Positions 1 through 10,192 of a DNA stretch of 64,000 bases are shown here, one piece after another. The DNA lies in NCBI RefSeq assembly GCF_040545335.1, contig NZ_JBEPLU010000002.1:310001-374000 (forward strand), read 5' to 3'. A program made the translations under genes and the position numbers. The notes beneath the pieces are model-generated. The model saw nothing but the letters and a program-made list of their open reading frames with translations. It did no database searches and was not told the origin of the DNA. The first letter of the stretch is position 1, and each line of letters starts with the position of its first letter. The stretch comes from Phenylobacterium koreense (GTDB taxonomy: Bacteria > Pseudomonadota > Alphaproteobacteria > Caulobacterales > Caulobacteraceae).

Positions 1-299
1 TTCGGCTTGCCGGTGGTCACGTTGCAGAAAGCGCAAGCGCGGGTGCATATCTCGCCCATGATCATCATGGTCGCGTGGTTCTGGCTCCAGCACTCGCCGA
101 TGTTCGGACAGGCGGCCTCTTCGCAGACCGTCACCAGGCCATGGGCCTTCACCACGTCCCGCGTGGCGTTGTAACCGGGTGCGCCGGGCGCGCGGACGCG
201 GAGCCACTCCGGCTTTCGCAGGACCGGCGTGTCCGGGCGTGACTGCTTCTCAGGATGCCGGGGCCTTTGCCCACCGAGTGTGTCGATGACGGTCGCCAT
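1..299 (-). CDS. lipA: Lipoyl synthase LipA, N-terminal part (runs off the window)
   Basis: Radical-SAM enzyme that inserts two sulfurs into protein-bound octanoyl groups to make the lipoyl cofactor used by the dehydrogenase E2 subunits encoded further along. Reading the minus strand from the ATG at 299 gives [10 protein letters not shown], then a [11 protein letters not shown] stretch, the auxiliary-cluster cysteines in [13 protein letters not shown], and the radical-SAM motif CTRACAFC just before the window edge. About the first 99 codons are present; the rest lies beyond base 1. Closeness to pdhA, pdhB, pdhC and lpdA fits its role in lipoylating PDH. The identification is firm because all N-terminal cysteine motifs are visible. 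Confidence 0.95.
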   Translation of the reverse strand, partial: MATVIDTLGGQRPRHPEKQSRPDTPVLRKPEWLRVRAPGAPGYNATRDVVKAHGLVTVCEEAACPNIGECWSQNHATMMIMGEICTRACAFCNVTTGKP

Positions 300-551
300 A
301 CGGCCTAGATCGGCCTTCTGGCCGCCTGGATCAAGGCGTCATTGGACGCAGGGGCGCCGCAGGCTCAAACTTCAGCATGGTTCGGGCCGGACGGCTCGCC
401 AGGGCCGCCGCGCTCGGACGCCCCGCGGATCGCCGGGCGACGGAATTTTTCGCTCCAGCCCAATAGCTTAGCGTGGCGTAACCCTTGACGCTGGGGCCGA
501 ACCTCACGACCTGTTACGCATCTTTTCAACCGTGGAGGCGAGCGATAGGTT

Positions 552-2153
552 TTGCAGCCAACGGAAACGGCGAGACGTTCGGGGAGGTTTTCGCCTTTGT
601 CGCCTTCTTTTGACCTGCGTTCGACTGAGCGCTCATTGTTCGATGCGCTGATCGACGCGCGCGCGACCTACGGCGCCAAGAAGCCGATCCTAGAGGACCA
701 GGAGCGCAACCCCCTCAGCTACACCGATCTGATGCGGGCCGCCTTCGCACTCGGCCGCAAGATCGCCGGAATGACCAGGCCCGGCGAGCACGTTGGCATC
801 ATGCTGCCATCCAGCGCCGGCGCGGTGGTCACCTTCTTCGCGCTGCATGCCTTCGGCCGCACGCCGACCATGCTGAACTTCACAGCCGGCATTCGGAACC
901 TCAAGGCGGCCTGCGAACTGGCCGAGGTGAAGCGGGTGCTGACCTCGCATCGCTTCATCGAACAGGGCAAACTGCACGACCTGATCGACGCGCTCGAGCC
1001 GCTGGCCGCGATCACCTATCTGGAAGACGTCCGCGAAACGATCGGCCTGGGCGACAAGCTCTTCGCCGCCACCGCGGCCGCCTTCCCGCGGCGCTTCCGG
1101 ACCCCAAGCAAGCCGTCGGACCCCGGCGTCATCCTCTTCACCTCCGGCAGTTTCGGCGCGCCTCGGGGCGTGGTGCTGAGCCAGTCGAACCTCATCGCCA
1201 ATGTCGAGCAGGTGGCCGCCCACATCGACCTCGACCCGAGTTGGGTGATGTTCAATCCCCTGCCCACCTTCCACTGCTTCGGCCTGACCGGCGGCGTGCT
1301 GCTGCCGCTGCTGAAGGGCATGAAGGCGTTCGAGTATCCCTCGCCGCTGCACGTCAAGCAGATCCCGCCGCTGATCAAGGACACCGGCGCCTCGATCCTG
1401 TTCGCCACCGACACCTTCCTCAATCAGTACGCGCGCGCCGCCGAACCGGACGAACTGTCCGGTCTGCAGTTCATCGTCTGCGGTGCGGAGAAGGTGCGGG
1501 AGGAGACCCACAACCTGGTCCGTGACCGGTTCGGCGACGTGCCGGTGCTGGAAGGCTACGGCGCCACCGAGGCCTCGCCGGTCATCGCCGTGAACAAGCC
1601 GACCGACAACCGCCGCGGAACGGTCGGCGGCGTGCTGCCGGGCATCGAGACGAAGCTCGAGCCGGTGGAGGGCATCCCCGGCGGCGGGCGGCTCTATGTC
1701 CGCGGCCCGAACGTCATGGCCGGCTATCTGGGCGCTGGCGGGGTTCTGGAGCCGCCGCCCGGCGGATGGCACGACACCGGCGACGTGGTCGATCTCAGCG
1801 ACGACAACTGGATCAAGATCCTCGGCCGCGTGAAGCGCTTTGCGAAGGTGGGCGGCGAGATGGTCTCCCTCACGGCGGCCGAGGACATCGCCACCGCCGT
1901 CTGGCCCGACAGCCGCCATGCGGTGATCGCCATGCCCGATCCCAAGAAGGGCGAGCGTCTCGTCCTGGTCACCGATCGCCGCGACGCCGAGGCCGGACCG
2001 CTGGTCGTTCACGCCCAGACCATCGGCGCGCCCGAGCTGGCCGTCCCGCGGAAGATCATCAGGGTCACCGAAATCCCGGTGCTGGGCACCGGCAAAACGG
2101 ACTACGTCGCGATCACGCGGATGGCGGAGGCCGACGGACGCCGCGCCGCCTGA
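552..2153 (+). CDS. Aas-type acyl-[acyl-carrier-protein] synthetase (AMP-binding enzyme), stand-alone
   Basis: Adenylate-forming ligase of 533 aa, expected to activate a fatty acid with ATP and pass it to ACP or CoA. It matches the C-terminal half of E. coli Aas closely: NPLPTFHCFGLTGG, YPSPLH, CGAEK, EGYGATEASPV, GWHDTGD, GRVKRFAKVGGEMVSL, PELAVPR, and the C-terminal catalytic lysine in GTGKTDY. The N-terminal glycerophospholipid acyltransferase half of Aas is absent. The P-loop reads TSGSFGAPRG, where the family normally has TSGSEGxPKG. The start is a TTG with GGAGG about 13 bases upstream; an internal start near codon 15 is possible. It stands alone with a doxX gene just downstream, pointing away from lipA. 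Substrate is inferred from family only. Confidence 0.85.
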   Translation: MQPTETARRSGRFSPLSPSFDLRSTERSLFDALIDARATYGAKKPILEDQERNPLSYTDLMRAAFALGRKIAGMTRPGEHVGIMLPSSAGAVVTFFALHAFGRTPTMLNFTAGIRNLKAACELAEVKRVLTSHRFIEQGKLHDLIDALEPLAAITYLEDVRETIGLGDKLFAATAAAFPRRFRTPSKPSDPGVILFTSGSFGAPRGVVLSQSNLIANVEQVAAHIDLDPSWVMFNPLPTFHCFGLTGGVLLPLLKGMKAFEYPSPLHVKQIPPLIKDTGASILFATDTFLNQYARAAEPDELSGLQFIVCGAEKVREETHNLVRDRFGDVPVLEGYGATEASPVIAVNKPTDNRRGTVGGVLPGIETKLEPVEGIPGGGRLYVRGPNVMAGYLGAGGVLEPPPGGWHDTGDVVDLSDDNWIKILGRVKRFAKVGGEMVSLTAAEDIATAVWPDSRHAVIAMPDPKKGERLVLVTDRRDAEAGPLVVHAQTIGAPELAVPRKIIRVTEIPVLGTGKTDYVAITRMAEADGRRAA

Positions 2154-2201
2154 TCCTCAAGCTTTGGCGTCTTTCGGGACGCTGATTGGGAGGGACTGCC
2201 G

Positions 2202-2606
2202 ATGATGTCTAGCCTCGAGGCGTGGGCCCCGCGAGTCCTGAGCCTGCTCAGGATCGTCGCCGCCCTGCTCTTCATGGAGCATGGGCTGATGAAGCTGATC
2301 GAATTTCCCGGCCCGCAGCCGGGCGTGCCCGATCCGCTTCCGACCATGCTGATGGCGGCGGCGGTGATCGAGGTGGTCGGCGGCGGGCTGATCGCGCTCG
2401 GCCTCTTCACCCGCGTCGCGGCCTTCATCTGCTCGGGACAGATGGCGGTTGGCTACTTCACCGTCCACGCGGCCCAGGGTTTCTGGCCGGGTCTCAACGG
2501 CGGCGACGCGGCCGTCCTGTTCTGTTTCGTCTTCCTCTACCTGGTCTTCGCCGGTCCGGGCCCCTGGAGCCTGGACGCCATGCGCGGAAGGCGTCGCCGG
2601 TTCTGA
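2202..2606 (+). CDS. DoxX family membrane protein
   Basis: Protein of 134 aa with four predicted membrane segments (roughly residues 10-28, 47-68, 73-93 and 103-122). The pattern is typical of DoxX: LRIVAALLFMEHGLMKL near the start and EVVGGGLIALGLFTR in the second helix. DoxX proteins are small inner-membrane proteins, some linked to quinone or thiol redox chemistry; the exact role here is unknown. GGGAGG lies about 8 bases before the ATG at 2202, and the next codon is also ATG. It lies 48 bases after the acyl-ACP synthetase gene, so the two may share a transcript. A strong palindrome follows the stop. Confidence 0.85.
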   Translation: MMSSLEAWAPRVLSLLRIVAALLFMEHGLMKLIEFPGPQPGVPDPLPTMLMAAAVIEVVGGGLIALGLFTRVAAFICSGQMAVGYFTVHAAQGFWPGLNGGDAAVLFCFVFLYLVFAGPGPWSLDAMRGRRRRF

Positions 2607-2612
2607 CGCGAA

Positions 2613-2639
2613 ACGCCCTTCGCGCTGAGCGAAGGGCGT
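2613..2639. terminator. Bidirectional terminator hairpin between doxX and lpdA
   Basis: Perfect 10-bp inverted repeat (ACGCCCTTCG at 2613-2622 with its complement at 2630-2639) and a 7-base loop. It sits exactly between two convergent genes. There is no long T-run, but the stem can act on both strands. Confidence 0.75.
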
Positions 2640-2648
2640 CGGCCGAGC

Positions 2649-4049
2649 CTAGAGGTGCAGCACCCGTCCGTATGCGTCGAGCGCTGCCTCGTGCATCGCC
2701 TCGCTCATGGTCGGATGCGGGAACACCGTCGCCTGCAACTCGGCCTCGGTCGCTTCCATCGTGATCGCCAGGGTGAAGCCCTGGATCATTTCGGTGACCT
2801 CCGCGCCGATCATGTGGGCCCCGATCAGGGCGCCGGTCTTGGCGTCGAAGATGGTCTTCACGAAGCCCTCGGTCTCACCGGACGCGATGGCCTTGCCGTT
2901 CACGCGGAAGGGGAAGCGGCCGACCTTGGCCTCGATCCCCTGCTCCTTGGCCTGCGCCTCGGTCAGGCCGACGGAGGCGATCTGCGGGTTGGAATAGGTG
3001 CAGCCCGGGATCGGGGAGGACAGGTTGGTCGGCTTCAGGCCGGCGATATGCTCGATACAGTGAACGCCTTCATGGCTGGCCTTGTGGGCGAGCCAGGGCG
3101 GACCGGCCACATCACCGATGGCGTAGAGGCCCGGCACGCCGGTCGCGCCATGGTCGTCGATGACCACGTGGGTCTTCTCGATCTTCACGCCCAAGGCCTC
3201 CAGGCCCATATCCTCGACATTGCCGACGATCCCGACCGCCACGATGGCGACCTCGGCCTCCAGGGTTTCGGCCTTGCCGCCGGCCTCCAGGTCGATGGTC
3301 ACGCCGGTCTTGGACTTTGCGAGCTTCTTGACGCTGGCGCCGACGCGGAATTTCAGCCCCCGCTTCTCGAACGCCTTGTGCGCGGTCTTGGAAACCTCCT
3401 CGTCCTCGACGGGCAGGATGCGCGGCAGCGCTTCGACGACCGTCACGTCCGAGCCGAGCGCGCGATAGAAGCTCGCAAATTCGATCCCGATGGCGCCGGA
3501 ACCGATGACGATCAGCGACTTGGGCGCGGCCTTGGGGACCATCGCCTCGCGATAGGTCCAGACCCGCTCGCCGTCCGGCTCGAGCCCGATGGCCGGGATC
3601 GTCCGCGCCCGCGCGCCGGTGGCGAGGATCACATGCTTGGCCTGGACCGTGCGCGATCCGCCGGCCTTCAGGGCCACGACGACCTTCGGCGCGCCCTGGC
3701 CCTTCTCGAGCTTGGCGACGCCTTCGATCACCTCGATCTTGTGCTTCTTCATCAGGAAGCCGACGCCGGAGTTCAGCTGGCCCGCGACCTTGCGCGATCG
3801 CTCGATCACCTTGCCGAAGTCGAAGCTCGCCTTCTCGACCTTCAGGCCGTAGTCGGCCAGATGTCCCAGGGTTTCATAGGCCTCGCCCGACTTGAGCAGG
3901 GCCTTGGTCGGGATGCACCCCCAGTTCAGGCATACCCCGCCCAGCGCTTCGCGCTCGACGATCGCCGTCTTGAAGCCGAGCTGGCTCGCCCGGATGGCGG
4001 TCACATAGCCGCCCGGCCCCGAGCCGATAACGATGACGTCAAAATCCAT
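2649..4049 (-). CDS. lpdA: Dihydrolipoyl dehydrogenase (E3)
   Basis: FAD- and NAD-dependent E3 that reoxidises dihydrolipoyl groups on the E2 of pyruvate dehydrogenase and possibly other 2-oxoacid complexes. With the ATG at 4049 it is 466 aa. Visible: FAD-binding GSGPGG at residues 9-14, redox-active disulfide CLNWGC (C40, C45), NAD-binding IVIGSGAIGIEF in the middle, a second FAD contact in LYAIGDVAGPPWLAHKASHEG, and the His-Glu pair HPTMSEAMHE near the C-terminus. An upstream in-frame GTG at 4058 is possible, but AGGTGA placed 8 bases before the ATG favours 4049. It lies about 10 bases after pdhC, so it is the last gene of the PDH operon. Confidence 0.97.
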   Translation of the reverse strand: MDFDVIVIGSGPGGYVTAIRASQLGFKTAIVEREALGGVCLNWGCIPTKALLKSGEAYETLGHLADYGLKVEKASFDFGKVIERSRKVAGQLNSGVGFLMKKHKIEVIEGVAKLEKGQGAPKVVVALKAGGSRTVQAKHVILATGARARTIPAIGLEPDGERVWTYREAMVPKAAPKSLIVIGSGAIGIEFASFYRALGSDVTVVEALPRILPVEDEEVSKTAHKAFEKRGLKFRVGASVKKLAKSKTGVTIDLEAGGKAETLEAEVAIVAVGIVGNVEDMGLEALGVKIEKTHVVIDDHGATGVPGLYAIGDVAGPPWLAHKASHEGVHCIEHIAGLKPTNLSSPIPGCTYSNPQIASVGLTEAQAKEQGIEAKVGRFPFRVNGKAIASGETEGFVKTIFDAKTGALIGAHMIGAEVTEMIQGFTLAITMEATEAELQATVFPHPTMSEAMHEAALDAYGRVLHL

Positions 4050-4059
4050 TTCACTCACC

Positions 4060-5370
4060 TCAGACGATCATCGTGATCGGGTCTTCGATCAGGGCCTTGA
4101 AGGCCGCGAGCCAGCGCGCGCCGATCGCTCCATCCACCACGCGGTGGTCGCAGGTGAGCGTCACGCTCATGACCGTGGCGATCGCCAACTGGTCGCCGCG
4201 GACGACCGGCCGCTTCTCGCCGGCGCCGACCGACAGAATCGCGCCCTGAGGCTCGTTGATGATCGAGGCGAAGCTCTTGATGCCGAACATGCCGAGGTTC
4301 GAGATCGAGAAGGTGCCGCCCTGGAACTCCTCGGGCTTCAACTTCTTGTTCCGGGCCCGCTCGGCCAGGTCCTTGGCCTCCAGCGCGATCTGGGCCAGGC
4401 CCTTGGTCTCCGCCTGGCGGATGATCGGGGTGATCAGGCCATGCTCCAGCGCCACGGCGATGGCGATGTCCGCGTGGTGGTGCATCGCGATGCCTTCGGG
4501 GGAATAGGAGGCGTTGGCCTCCGGCACCTGCTTCAGCGCCAGGGCGGCGGCCTTGATGACCAGGTCGTTGACGCTGACCTTCACACCCTGCTTCTCCAGC
4601 AGGCCGTTGATCTTCACCCGCGCCGCCAGCAGTTGGTCGATCTCCAGGTCGATGTTCAGCGGGAAGTGCGGCACGTCGCGGAAGCTGTCGGTCATGCGCC
4701 GGGCGACCGTCTTGAGCATGCCGTCGAGGGGGACGAGATCGTAGCTTCCGTCCGGGATGCCCATCTGCGCCAGGGTCTGGACCGGCCGCGGGGCGCCGGC
4801 CGGCGCGGCCGCTGCGACGGGCGCCGCCTTGGCCCGGGGCGCCGCGCCTTCGACGTCGCGCTTGATGATCCGGCCGTGCGGACCCGAACCCTCGATCTGC
4901 GCAAGATCCAGGCCCTTCTGCTCGGCGATGCGGCGGGCCAGCGGCGAGGCGAAGATGCGTGCGCCGGCCACGCGCGCCGGCGCCGGGGTCGGCGCAGCCG
5001 CCTTGGGTGCTTCGGCGGAAGCCGCCGGAGGGGGCTCGCCCTTGGCCGGCTCGGCCTTCGGCGCCTCAGCCTTGGTCGCTTCGGCCTTAGGGGCTTCGGG
5101 CGCCGGAGCAGGCTTGGCCGCGCTGGCGTCATCACCGCTCAGGCGGGCGATCGGGGTGTTCACCTTCACGCCTTCGGAGCCCTCGGGGATCAGTATCTCC
5201 TCGACGGTTCCCTCATCGACCGCCTCGACCTCCATGGTCGCCTTGTCGGTCTCGATCTCGGCGATCACGTCGCCGGACTTCACGGCGTCGCCCTTCTTCA
5301 CGTGCCATTTGGCGAGCGTGCCCTCCTCCATGGTCGGAGAAAGCGCGGGCATCAGGACATCAATGGTCAT
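4060..5370 (-). CDS. pdhC: Pyruvate dehydrogenase E2, dihydrolipoyl acetyltransferase
   Basis: E2 core of the pyruvate dehydrogenase complex; it accepts the acetyl group on lipoyl-lysine and passes it to CoA. It has 436 aa from the ATG at 5370 (an in-frame TTG lies two codons upstream). Order of parts: one lipoyl domain at residues 1-80 with the modified lysine in ETDKATM (K43); a long Ala/Pro/Glu/Lys linker at about 80-135; the E1/E3-binding domain with ASPLARRIA and [14 protein letters not shown]; and the acetyltransferase domain with the catalytic CDHRVVDG motif near the C-terminus. Its lipoyl domain is nearly identical to the one on PdhB. A GFA-family gene separates it from pdhB. Also called aceF. 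Confidence 0.97.
   Translation of the reverse strand: MTIDVLMPALSPTMEEGTLAKWHVKKGDAVKSGDVIAEIETDKATMEVEAVDEGTVEEILIPEGSEGVKVNTPIARLSGDDASAAKPAPAPEAPKAEATKAEAPKAEPAKGEPPPAASAEAPKAAAPTPAPARVAGARIFASPLARRIAEQKGLDLAQIEGSGPHGRIIKRDVEGAAPRAKAAPVAAAAPAGAPRPVQTLAQMGIPDGSYDLVPLDGMLKTVARRMTDSFRDVPHFPLNIDLEIDQLLAARVKINGLLEKQGVKVSVNDLVIKAAALALKQVPEANASYSPEGIAMHHHADIAIAVALEHGLITPIIRQAETKGLAQIALEAKDLAERARNKKLKPEEFQGGTFSISNLGMFGIKSFASIINEPQGAILSVGAGEKRPVVRGDQLAIATVMSVTLTCDHRVVDGAIGARWLAAFKALIEDPITMIV
5135..5358. repeat. Direct repeat, copy 1 (lipoyl-domain DNA in pdhC)
   Basis: This stretch aligns without gaps to 6992-7215 in pdhB at a constant offset of 1857 bases. I count 14 differences in 224 positions by eye, and a run of 68 identical bases (5213-5280 against 7070-7137). 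It encodes the N-terminal lipoyl domain. Third-position identity this high suggests recent duplication or gene conversion rather than protein constraint alone. Confidence 0.85.
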
Positions 5371-5381
5371 CTTCAAGCTTC

Positions 5382-5819
5382 TCAGGCGCTGGGCAGGGCT
5401 TCGACAAGCACCGCTGGCGTCCAGCGCGCCATGCGCCGCTCCAGCCGCTCGTCCTGGGTTTCGTGTTCGTAGCTGACGGGCTCGGCGGTCCGCCCGCCGA
5501 ACCCTTCGAGATCGACGCCGGCGACATTCAGGGTCGCCAGTAGTCGCCCATCATCGGTCTGAAGGACCGAAGCCACGTAGACGCCGCACTCTTCGCAGAG
5601 CAGCGCGTCGACGGCCCGGGCGCCGAACCGATAGCGGTTCAGGACCCCAGGCGCGGCCTCGATGTGCAGGCGGCTCGCCGGATCGCTCATGGTCCGCGCC
5701 CCGTGCCGGCGGCAGAAGCCGCACTGGCATGAGCGCAGGGGCAGCTCGTCCACGGGCCTTCCGGGGTCCAGCTCGACCCGGATGGCGCCGCAGTGGCAAT
5801 GACCCGCGAGCGTCGTCAT
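5382..5819 (-). CDS. GFA/CENP-V family zinc-binding protein
   Basis: Protein of 145 aa with the GFA (glutathione-dependent formaldehyde-activating) fold. The zinc-binding cysteines are in CHCGAI near residue 8, [11 protein letters not shown] near residues 32-42, and CEECGVY near residue 75. Family members bind zinc and are mostly of unknown function; the name does not prove formaldehyde chemistry. It lies between pdhB (ends at 5836) and pdhC (starts at 5370), with 11- to 17-base gaps and the same strand, so it is almost certainly cotranscribed with the PDH genes. That position is unusual. Confidence 0.85.
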   Translation of the reverse strand: MTTLAGHCHCGAIRVELDPGRPVDELPLRSCQCGFCRRHGARTMSDPASRLHIEAAPGVLNRYRFGARAVDALLCEECGVYVASVLQTDDGRLLATLNVAGVDLEGFGGRTAEPVSYEHETQDERLERRMARWTPAVLVEALPSA

Positions 5820-5835
5820 GGACGAGACCGCGCCG

Positions 5836-7224
5836 TCATTTCCGATAGGCGACCGCCTTCGCCGCCTTCACGATCTTCTCGACCGACGGCAGCGAAAGCG
5901 CCTCGAGGTTGGCCGCATAAGGCAATGGCACATCCTCCTGGTGGACCCGCGTAGGCGGCGCATCCAGATAGTCGAAGGCATGTTCCAGCACGCGGGCGAC
6001 CACCTCGGCGCCGACGCCCATCGGCCCCCAGCCCTCTTCGACGGTGACGATGCGGTTCGTCTTCTTGACGCTCTCGACGATCGTCTCGTGATCCAGAGGC
6101 CGCAGGGTGCGCAGGTCGACGACCTCGGCCTCGATGCCTTCGGCAGCCAGCTCTTCGGCTGCTTTCAGCGCCAGGCCGACCATCCGCGAGTGGGCGGTGA
6201 TGGTCACATCCTTGCCCTCTCGCCGGACCTTCGCCTTGCCGATCGGCACGACCCAGTCGATGTCCGCCGGGACGTCGAACTCCTGGCCGTACATCATCTC
6301 GTGTTCGAGGAAGACCACGGGGTTGGGGTCGCGGATCGCCGCCTTCAGCAGGCCCTTGGCGTCGGCCGCGTCATAGGGCGCGACGACCTTCAGGCCGGGC
6401 ACCTGGGCGTACCAGGCCGAATAGTCCTGGCTGTGCTGGGCCGCCACGCGGGCGGCGGCGCCATTGGGCCCCCGGAACACGATCGAGCACTGGATCTGGC
6501 CGCCGGACATGTAGAGCGTCTTGGCCGCCGAGTTGACGATATGGTCGATCGCCTGCATGGCGAAGTTCCAGGTCATGAACTCCACGATCGGCTTCAGGCC
6601 GGCCATGGCCGCCCCGACGCCGAGCCCGGCGAAGCCGTATTCAGTGATCGGCGTATCGACGATGCGCTTGTCGCCGAACTCCTGCAGCAGGTCTCGCGAG
6701 ACCTTGTAGGCGCCCTGGTACTGGGCGACTTCCTCGCCCATCAGGAACACCTTGTCGTCCCGACGCATCTCCTCGGCCATCGCGTCGCGCAGGGCGTCGC
6801 GGATCGTCGTCTTGACCAGCTTGGCGCCCTCGGGGATTTCCGGGTCCCGCAGTTCGACCTTCGGCGTCACCGGCGCCGTGGCCTCGCCCTCGGGCTGGGG
6901 CCGCGCGGTTTCGGGCTGGCTCTTCTCCGGATCGCCGGCCGACTGGACGGGCGGAGCTTCGGCCGGGGCCTTGGCGGCCGGCGCGCCGTCGCCGCTCAGG
7001 CGGGCGATCGGCGTGTTGACCTTCACGCCCTCGGAGCCCTCGGGGATCAGGATCTCCTCGACGGTTCCTTCATCGACCGCCTCGACCTCCATGGTCGCCT
7101 TGTCGGTCTCGATCTCGGCGATCACGTCGCCGGACTTGACCGTATCGCCTTGCTTCACGTGCCACTTGGCGAGCGTGCCTTCTTCCATGGTCGGAGAAAG
7201 CGCGGGCATCAGGACGTCGGTCAC
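5836..7224 (-). CDS. pdhB: Pyruvate dehydrogenase E1 beta subunit with N-terminal lipoyl domain
   Basis: Beta subunit of the thiamine-diphosphate-dependent E1, 462 aa. Residues 1-80 are a lipoyl domain ([12 protein letters not shown], with ETDKATM giving K42 as the modified lysine), followed by a Pro/Ala/Glu linker to about residue 125. The E1-beta transketolase domain follows (REALRDAM-like [47 protein letters not shown]) and ends with [14 protein letters not shown] lipoyl domain fused to E1 beta is known in several alphaproteobacteria. The start is a GTG that overlaps the pdhA stop (GTGA, 4 bases), which indicates translational coupling. Confidence 0.97.
   Translation of the reverse strand: MTDVLMPALSPTMEEGTLAKWHVKQGDTVKSGDVIAEIETDKATMEVEAVDEGTVEEILIPEGSEGVKVNTPIARLSGDGAPAAKAPAEAPPVQSAGDPEKSQPETARPQPEGEATAPVTPKVELRDPEIPEGAKLVKTTIRDALRDAMAEEMRRDDKVFLMGEEVAQYQGAYKVSRDLLQEFGDKRIVDTPITEYGFAGLGVGAAMAGLKPIVEFMTWNFAMQAIDHIVNSAAKTLYMSGGQIQCSIVFRGPNGAAARVAAQHSQDYSAWYAQVPGLKVVAPYDAADAKGLLKAAIRDPNPVVFLEHEMMYGQEFDVPADIDWVVPIGKAKVRREGKDVTITAHSRMVGLALKAAEELAAEGIEAEVVDLRTLRPLDHETIVESVKKTNRIVTVEEGWGPMGVGAEVVARVLEHAFDYLDAPPTRVHQEDVPLPYAANLEALSLPSVEKIVKAAKAVAYRK
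6992..7215. repeat. Direct repeat, copy 2 (lipoyl-domain DNA in pdhB)
   Basis: Partner of the copy at 5135-5358 in pdhC, with about 94 % identity over 224 bases. Both copies lie on the same strand, so recombination between them would delete the 1857 bases carrying most of pdhB and the GFA gene. Confidence 0.85.
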
Positions 7225-8267
7225 TCGGCGGCCTCCAGATAGACGTCCGTATAGAGCTCGGATGGTTCGGGCTCGGGCGAGGTCCGCGCGAACTCGGCGG
7301 CGTCGGCGACGATCGCCTTCACCTCGGCGTCGATGGCCTTCAGCGCCCCCTCGTCGGCCCAGCCGTTCTTCGAGAGCAGTTCCTGCACATGGTCGATGGG
7401 GTCGCGGGTCTTGCGGACCTCGTCGACCTCGTCGCGGGTGCGATACTTCGCCGGGTCGCTCATCGAGTGGCCCCGATAGCGATAGGTCTTCATTTCCAGG
7501 ATGTAGGGGCCCTCGCCCGAACGGGCGTGCTCGGCCGCCTTCTTGGCCGCCTCGCGCACCGCCAGGACATCCATGCCGTCAACCTCTTCGCCCGGAATCC
7601 GGAACGAGGCCCCGCGCTTGAAGAGCCGGGTCTCGGAGGAAGACCGCTCGATCGACGTGCCCATGGCGTACTGGTTGTTCTCTATGATGTAGACCACCGG
7701 CAGGCTCCAGAGCTCGGCCATGTTGAAGCTCTCGTAGACCTGGCCTTGGTTGGCCGCGCCGTCGCCGAAATAGACGAAGGCGACCTTCTTGTTGTCGCGG
7801 TATCGGTTTGCGAGCGCCAGGCCCGTGCCCAGCGCCACCTGGCCGCCGACGATGCCGTGGCCGCCGTAGAAGTCCTCGGCGGTCGAGAACATGTGCATCG
7901 ATCCGCCCTTGCCCTTGGAGGAGCCGCCGGCGCGGCCGGTCAACTCGGCCATCACCTCCTTGGGATCCATGCCGCAGGCCAGCATGTGGCCGTGATCGCG
8001 GTAGCCGGTGATGACCTGGTCGCCTTGCTCCTTGATCGACTGCACGCCGACCGCAATGGCTTCCTGACCGATGTAGAGATGGCAGAAGCCGCCGATCAGC
8101 CCCATGCCGTAAAGCTGCCCCGCCCGCTCCTCGAAGCGACGTATCAGCAGCATATCGCGGTAGTAGCGGAGGAGCTCATCCTGGCCTACGGAGCCCTCTT
8201 GGGCGCCGGAGCCACCGGTTTCATGAGTCTTCCGCCTAGCTGCGGAGCCAGTTTGCCCACGCGCCAT
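7221..8267 (-). CDS. pdhA: Pyruvate dehydrogenase E1 alpha subunit
   Basis: Alpha subunit of the E1 that decarboxylates pyruvate with thiamine diphosphate, 348 aa. Visible: [13 protein letters not shown] and [17 protein letters not shown] near the N-terminus, the thiamine-diphosphate motif starting at GDGAANQG and ending at ENNQYAMGT, and [11 protein letters not shown] with the regulatory-loop serine seen in E1 alpha subunits. The first 25 residues are low-complexity and not conserved; an internal start is possible but no better Shine-Dalgarno is evident. It is followed by pdhB with a 4-base overlap and preceded by ftsB after 76 bases. Confidence 0.97.
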   Translation of the reverse strand: MARGQTGSAARRKTHETGGSGAQEGSVGQDELLRYYRDMLLIRRFEERAGQLYGMGLIGGFCHLYIGQEAIAVGVQSIKEQGDQVITGYRDHGHMLACGMDPKEVMAELTGRAGGSSKGKGGSMHMFSTAEDFYGGHGIVGGQVALGTGLALANRYRDNKKVAFVYFGDGAANQGQVYESFNMAELWSLPVVYIIENNQYAMGTSIERSSSETRLFKRGASFRIPGEEVDGMDVLAVREAAKKAAEHARSGEGPYILEMKTYRYRGHSMSDPAKYRTRDEVDEVRKTRDPIDHVQELLSKNGWADEGALKAIDAEVKAIVADAAEFARTSPEPEPSELYTDVYLEAAE

Positions 8268-8343
8268 TCGTCTCTCCCGTAGGAATGCATTTTCGCGGTT
8301 ACGCTCCGCGCTTAGGTTCTTCGATCAAACGTCGAATCCGCCC

Positions 8344-8640
8344 TTAGGGCTTCACGCGGATCACATAGTCGTTCGGGTGGGCGAAACCTAGCAGGGAACG
8401 GGCACGTTCTTCCAGTAGGTCCGCGGAGAGGCTGGTGTCCCGCAAAAGCCGCGCGCGGGCTTCGAGATCCTGGCGTTGTGCGCGCAGGTGCGCGAGTTCC
8501 TGCGACTTGGCCGCCAGGGTCGCATCCCTTTGTTTCGACGACAAAAGGCCACGGTCGCCCGTAAAGGCGTGGAACCCGAAATAGACGATCAGAAAGGCGA
8601 GCGCCGCTGTCGGCAGATATGTGCGAAGGCGAGCGAGCAC
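8344..8640 (-). CDS. ftsB: FtsB/DivIC septum formation initiator
   Basis: Bitopic divisome protein of 98 aa. A short cytoplasmic start is followed by one membrane helix (about residues 9-27, LPTAALAFLIVYFGFHAF) and a coiled coil (about 33-75, rich in Lys/Arg/Glu/Leu, e.g. AKSQELAHLRAQRQDLEARA), ending in YVIRVKP. FtsB pairs with FtsL and FtsQ to activate septal wall synthesis. GGAGG-like TAGGAGG lies upstream of the ATG. It sits between eno and pdhA, a common alphaproteobacterial arrangement that resembles the eno-ftsB pair of E. coli. Confidence 0.92.
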   Translation of the reverse strand: MLARLRTYLPTAALAFLIVYFGFHAFTGDRGLLSSKQRDATLAAKSQELAHLRAQRQDLEARARLLRDTSLSADLLEERARSLLGFAHPNDYVIRVKP

Positions 8641-8687
8641 GATCGAAACTTGTCACTCCTGATAGGAGGCATTTCACGCGAACGTGC

Positions 8688-8702
8688 TTAATTTCCAGTT
8701 AC
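8688..8702. promoter_or_regulatory. Possible CtrA-like site upstream of ftsB
   Basis: TTAA-N7-TTAC lies 48-62 bases before the ftsB start. It matches the Caulobacter CtrA consensus TTAA-N7-TTAA with one mismatch. This is a single short match in an AT-richer gap, so it is only suggestive. Confidence 0.3.
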
Positions 8703-8711
8703 ACAAAGCGC

Positions 8712-8747
8712 AAAAGGCGAGCGGAGAAGCAAATCTTTCCGCTCGCC
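8712..8747 (-). terminator. Rho-independent terminator of eno
   Basis: Perfect 10-bp stem (8716-8725 with 8738-8747), followed on the minus strand by TTTT at 8715-8712. It lies immediately after the enolase stop codon and before ftsB. Confidence 0.85.
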
Positions 8748-8757
8748 CTGAGGCGGT

Positions 8758-10074
<1,317 letters not shown>

Positions 10075-10116
10075 TTAGCGGCCTTCGCCCCCAGGGGCAA
10101 ACACGCCGGCATGGCC

Positions 10117-10152
10117 AAAAAGCAAAACCCCGCCCGGTGAACCGGACGGGGT
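10117..10152 (-). terminator. Rho-independent terminator of rpmF
   Basis: On the minus strand a 12-bp stem with one mismatch (10141-10152 with 10127-10138) is followed by TTTTGCTTTTT (10127-10117). It ends the rpmF transcript before eno. Confidence 0.85.
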
Positions 10153-10192
10153 CGAAAGCTTTGCTGGGGCGGAAGGCCCCCGCCCGCTGGCC

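Noticed and set aside
229..471. 80-codon plus-strand ORF between lipA and the acyl-ACP synthetase gene
   Set aside because: Its first part is antisense to lipA, the composition is Arg/Gly/Pro-rich as expected by chance, and no Shine-Dalgarno or family pattern is seen.
690..2012. 440-codon minus-strand ORF opposite the acyl-ACP synthetase
   Set aside because: Antisense shadow in GC-rich DNA; rich in His/Gly/Arg/Asp with no recognisable domain, while the plus frame has full family motifs.
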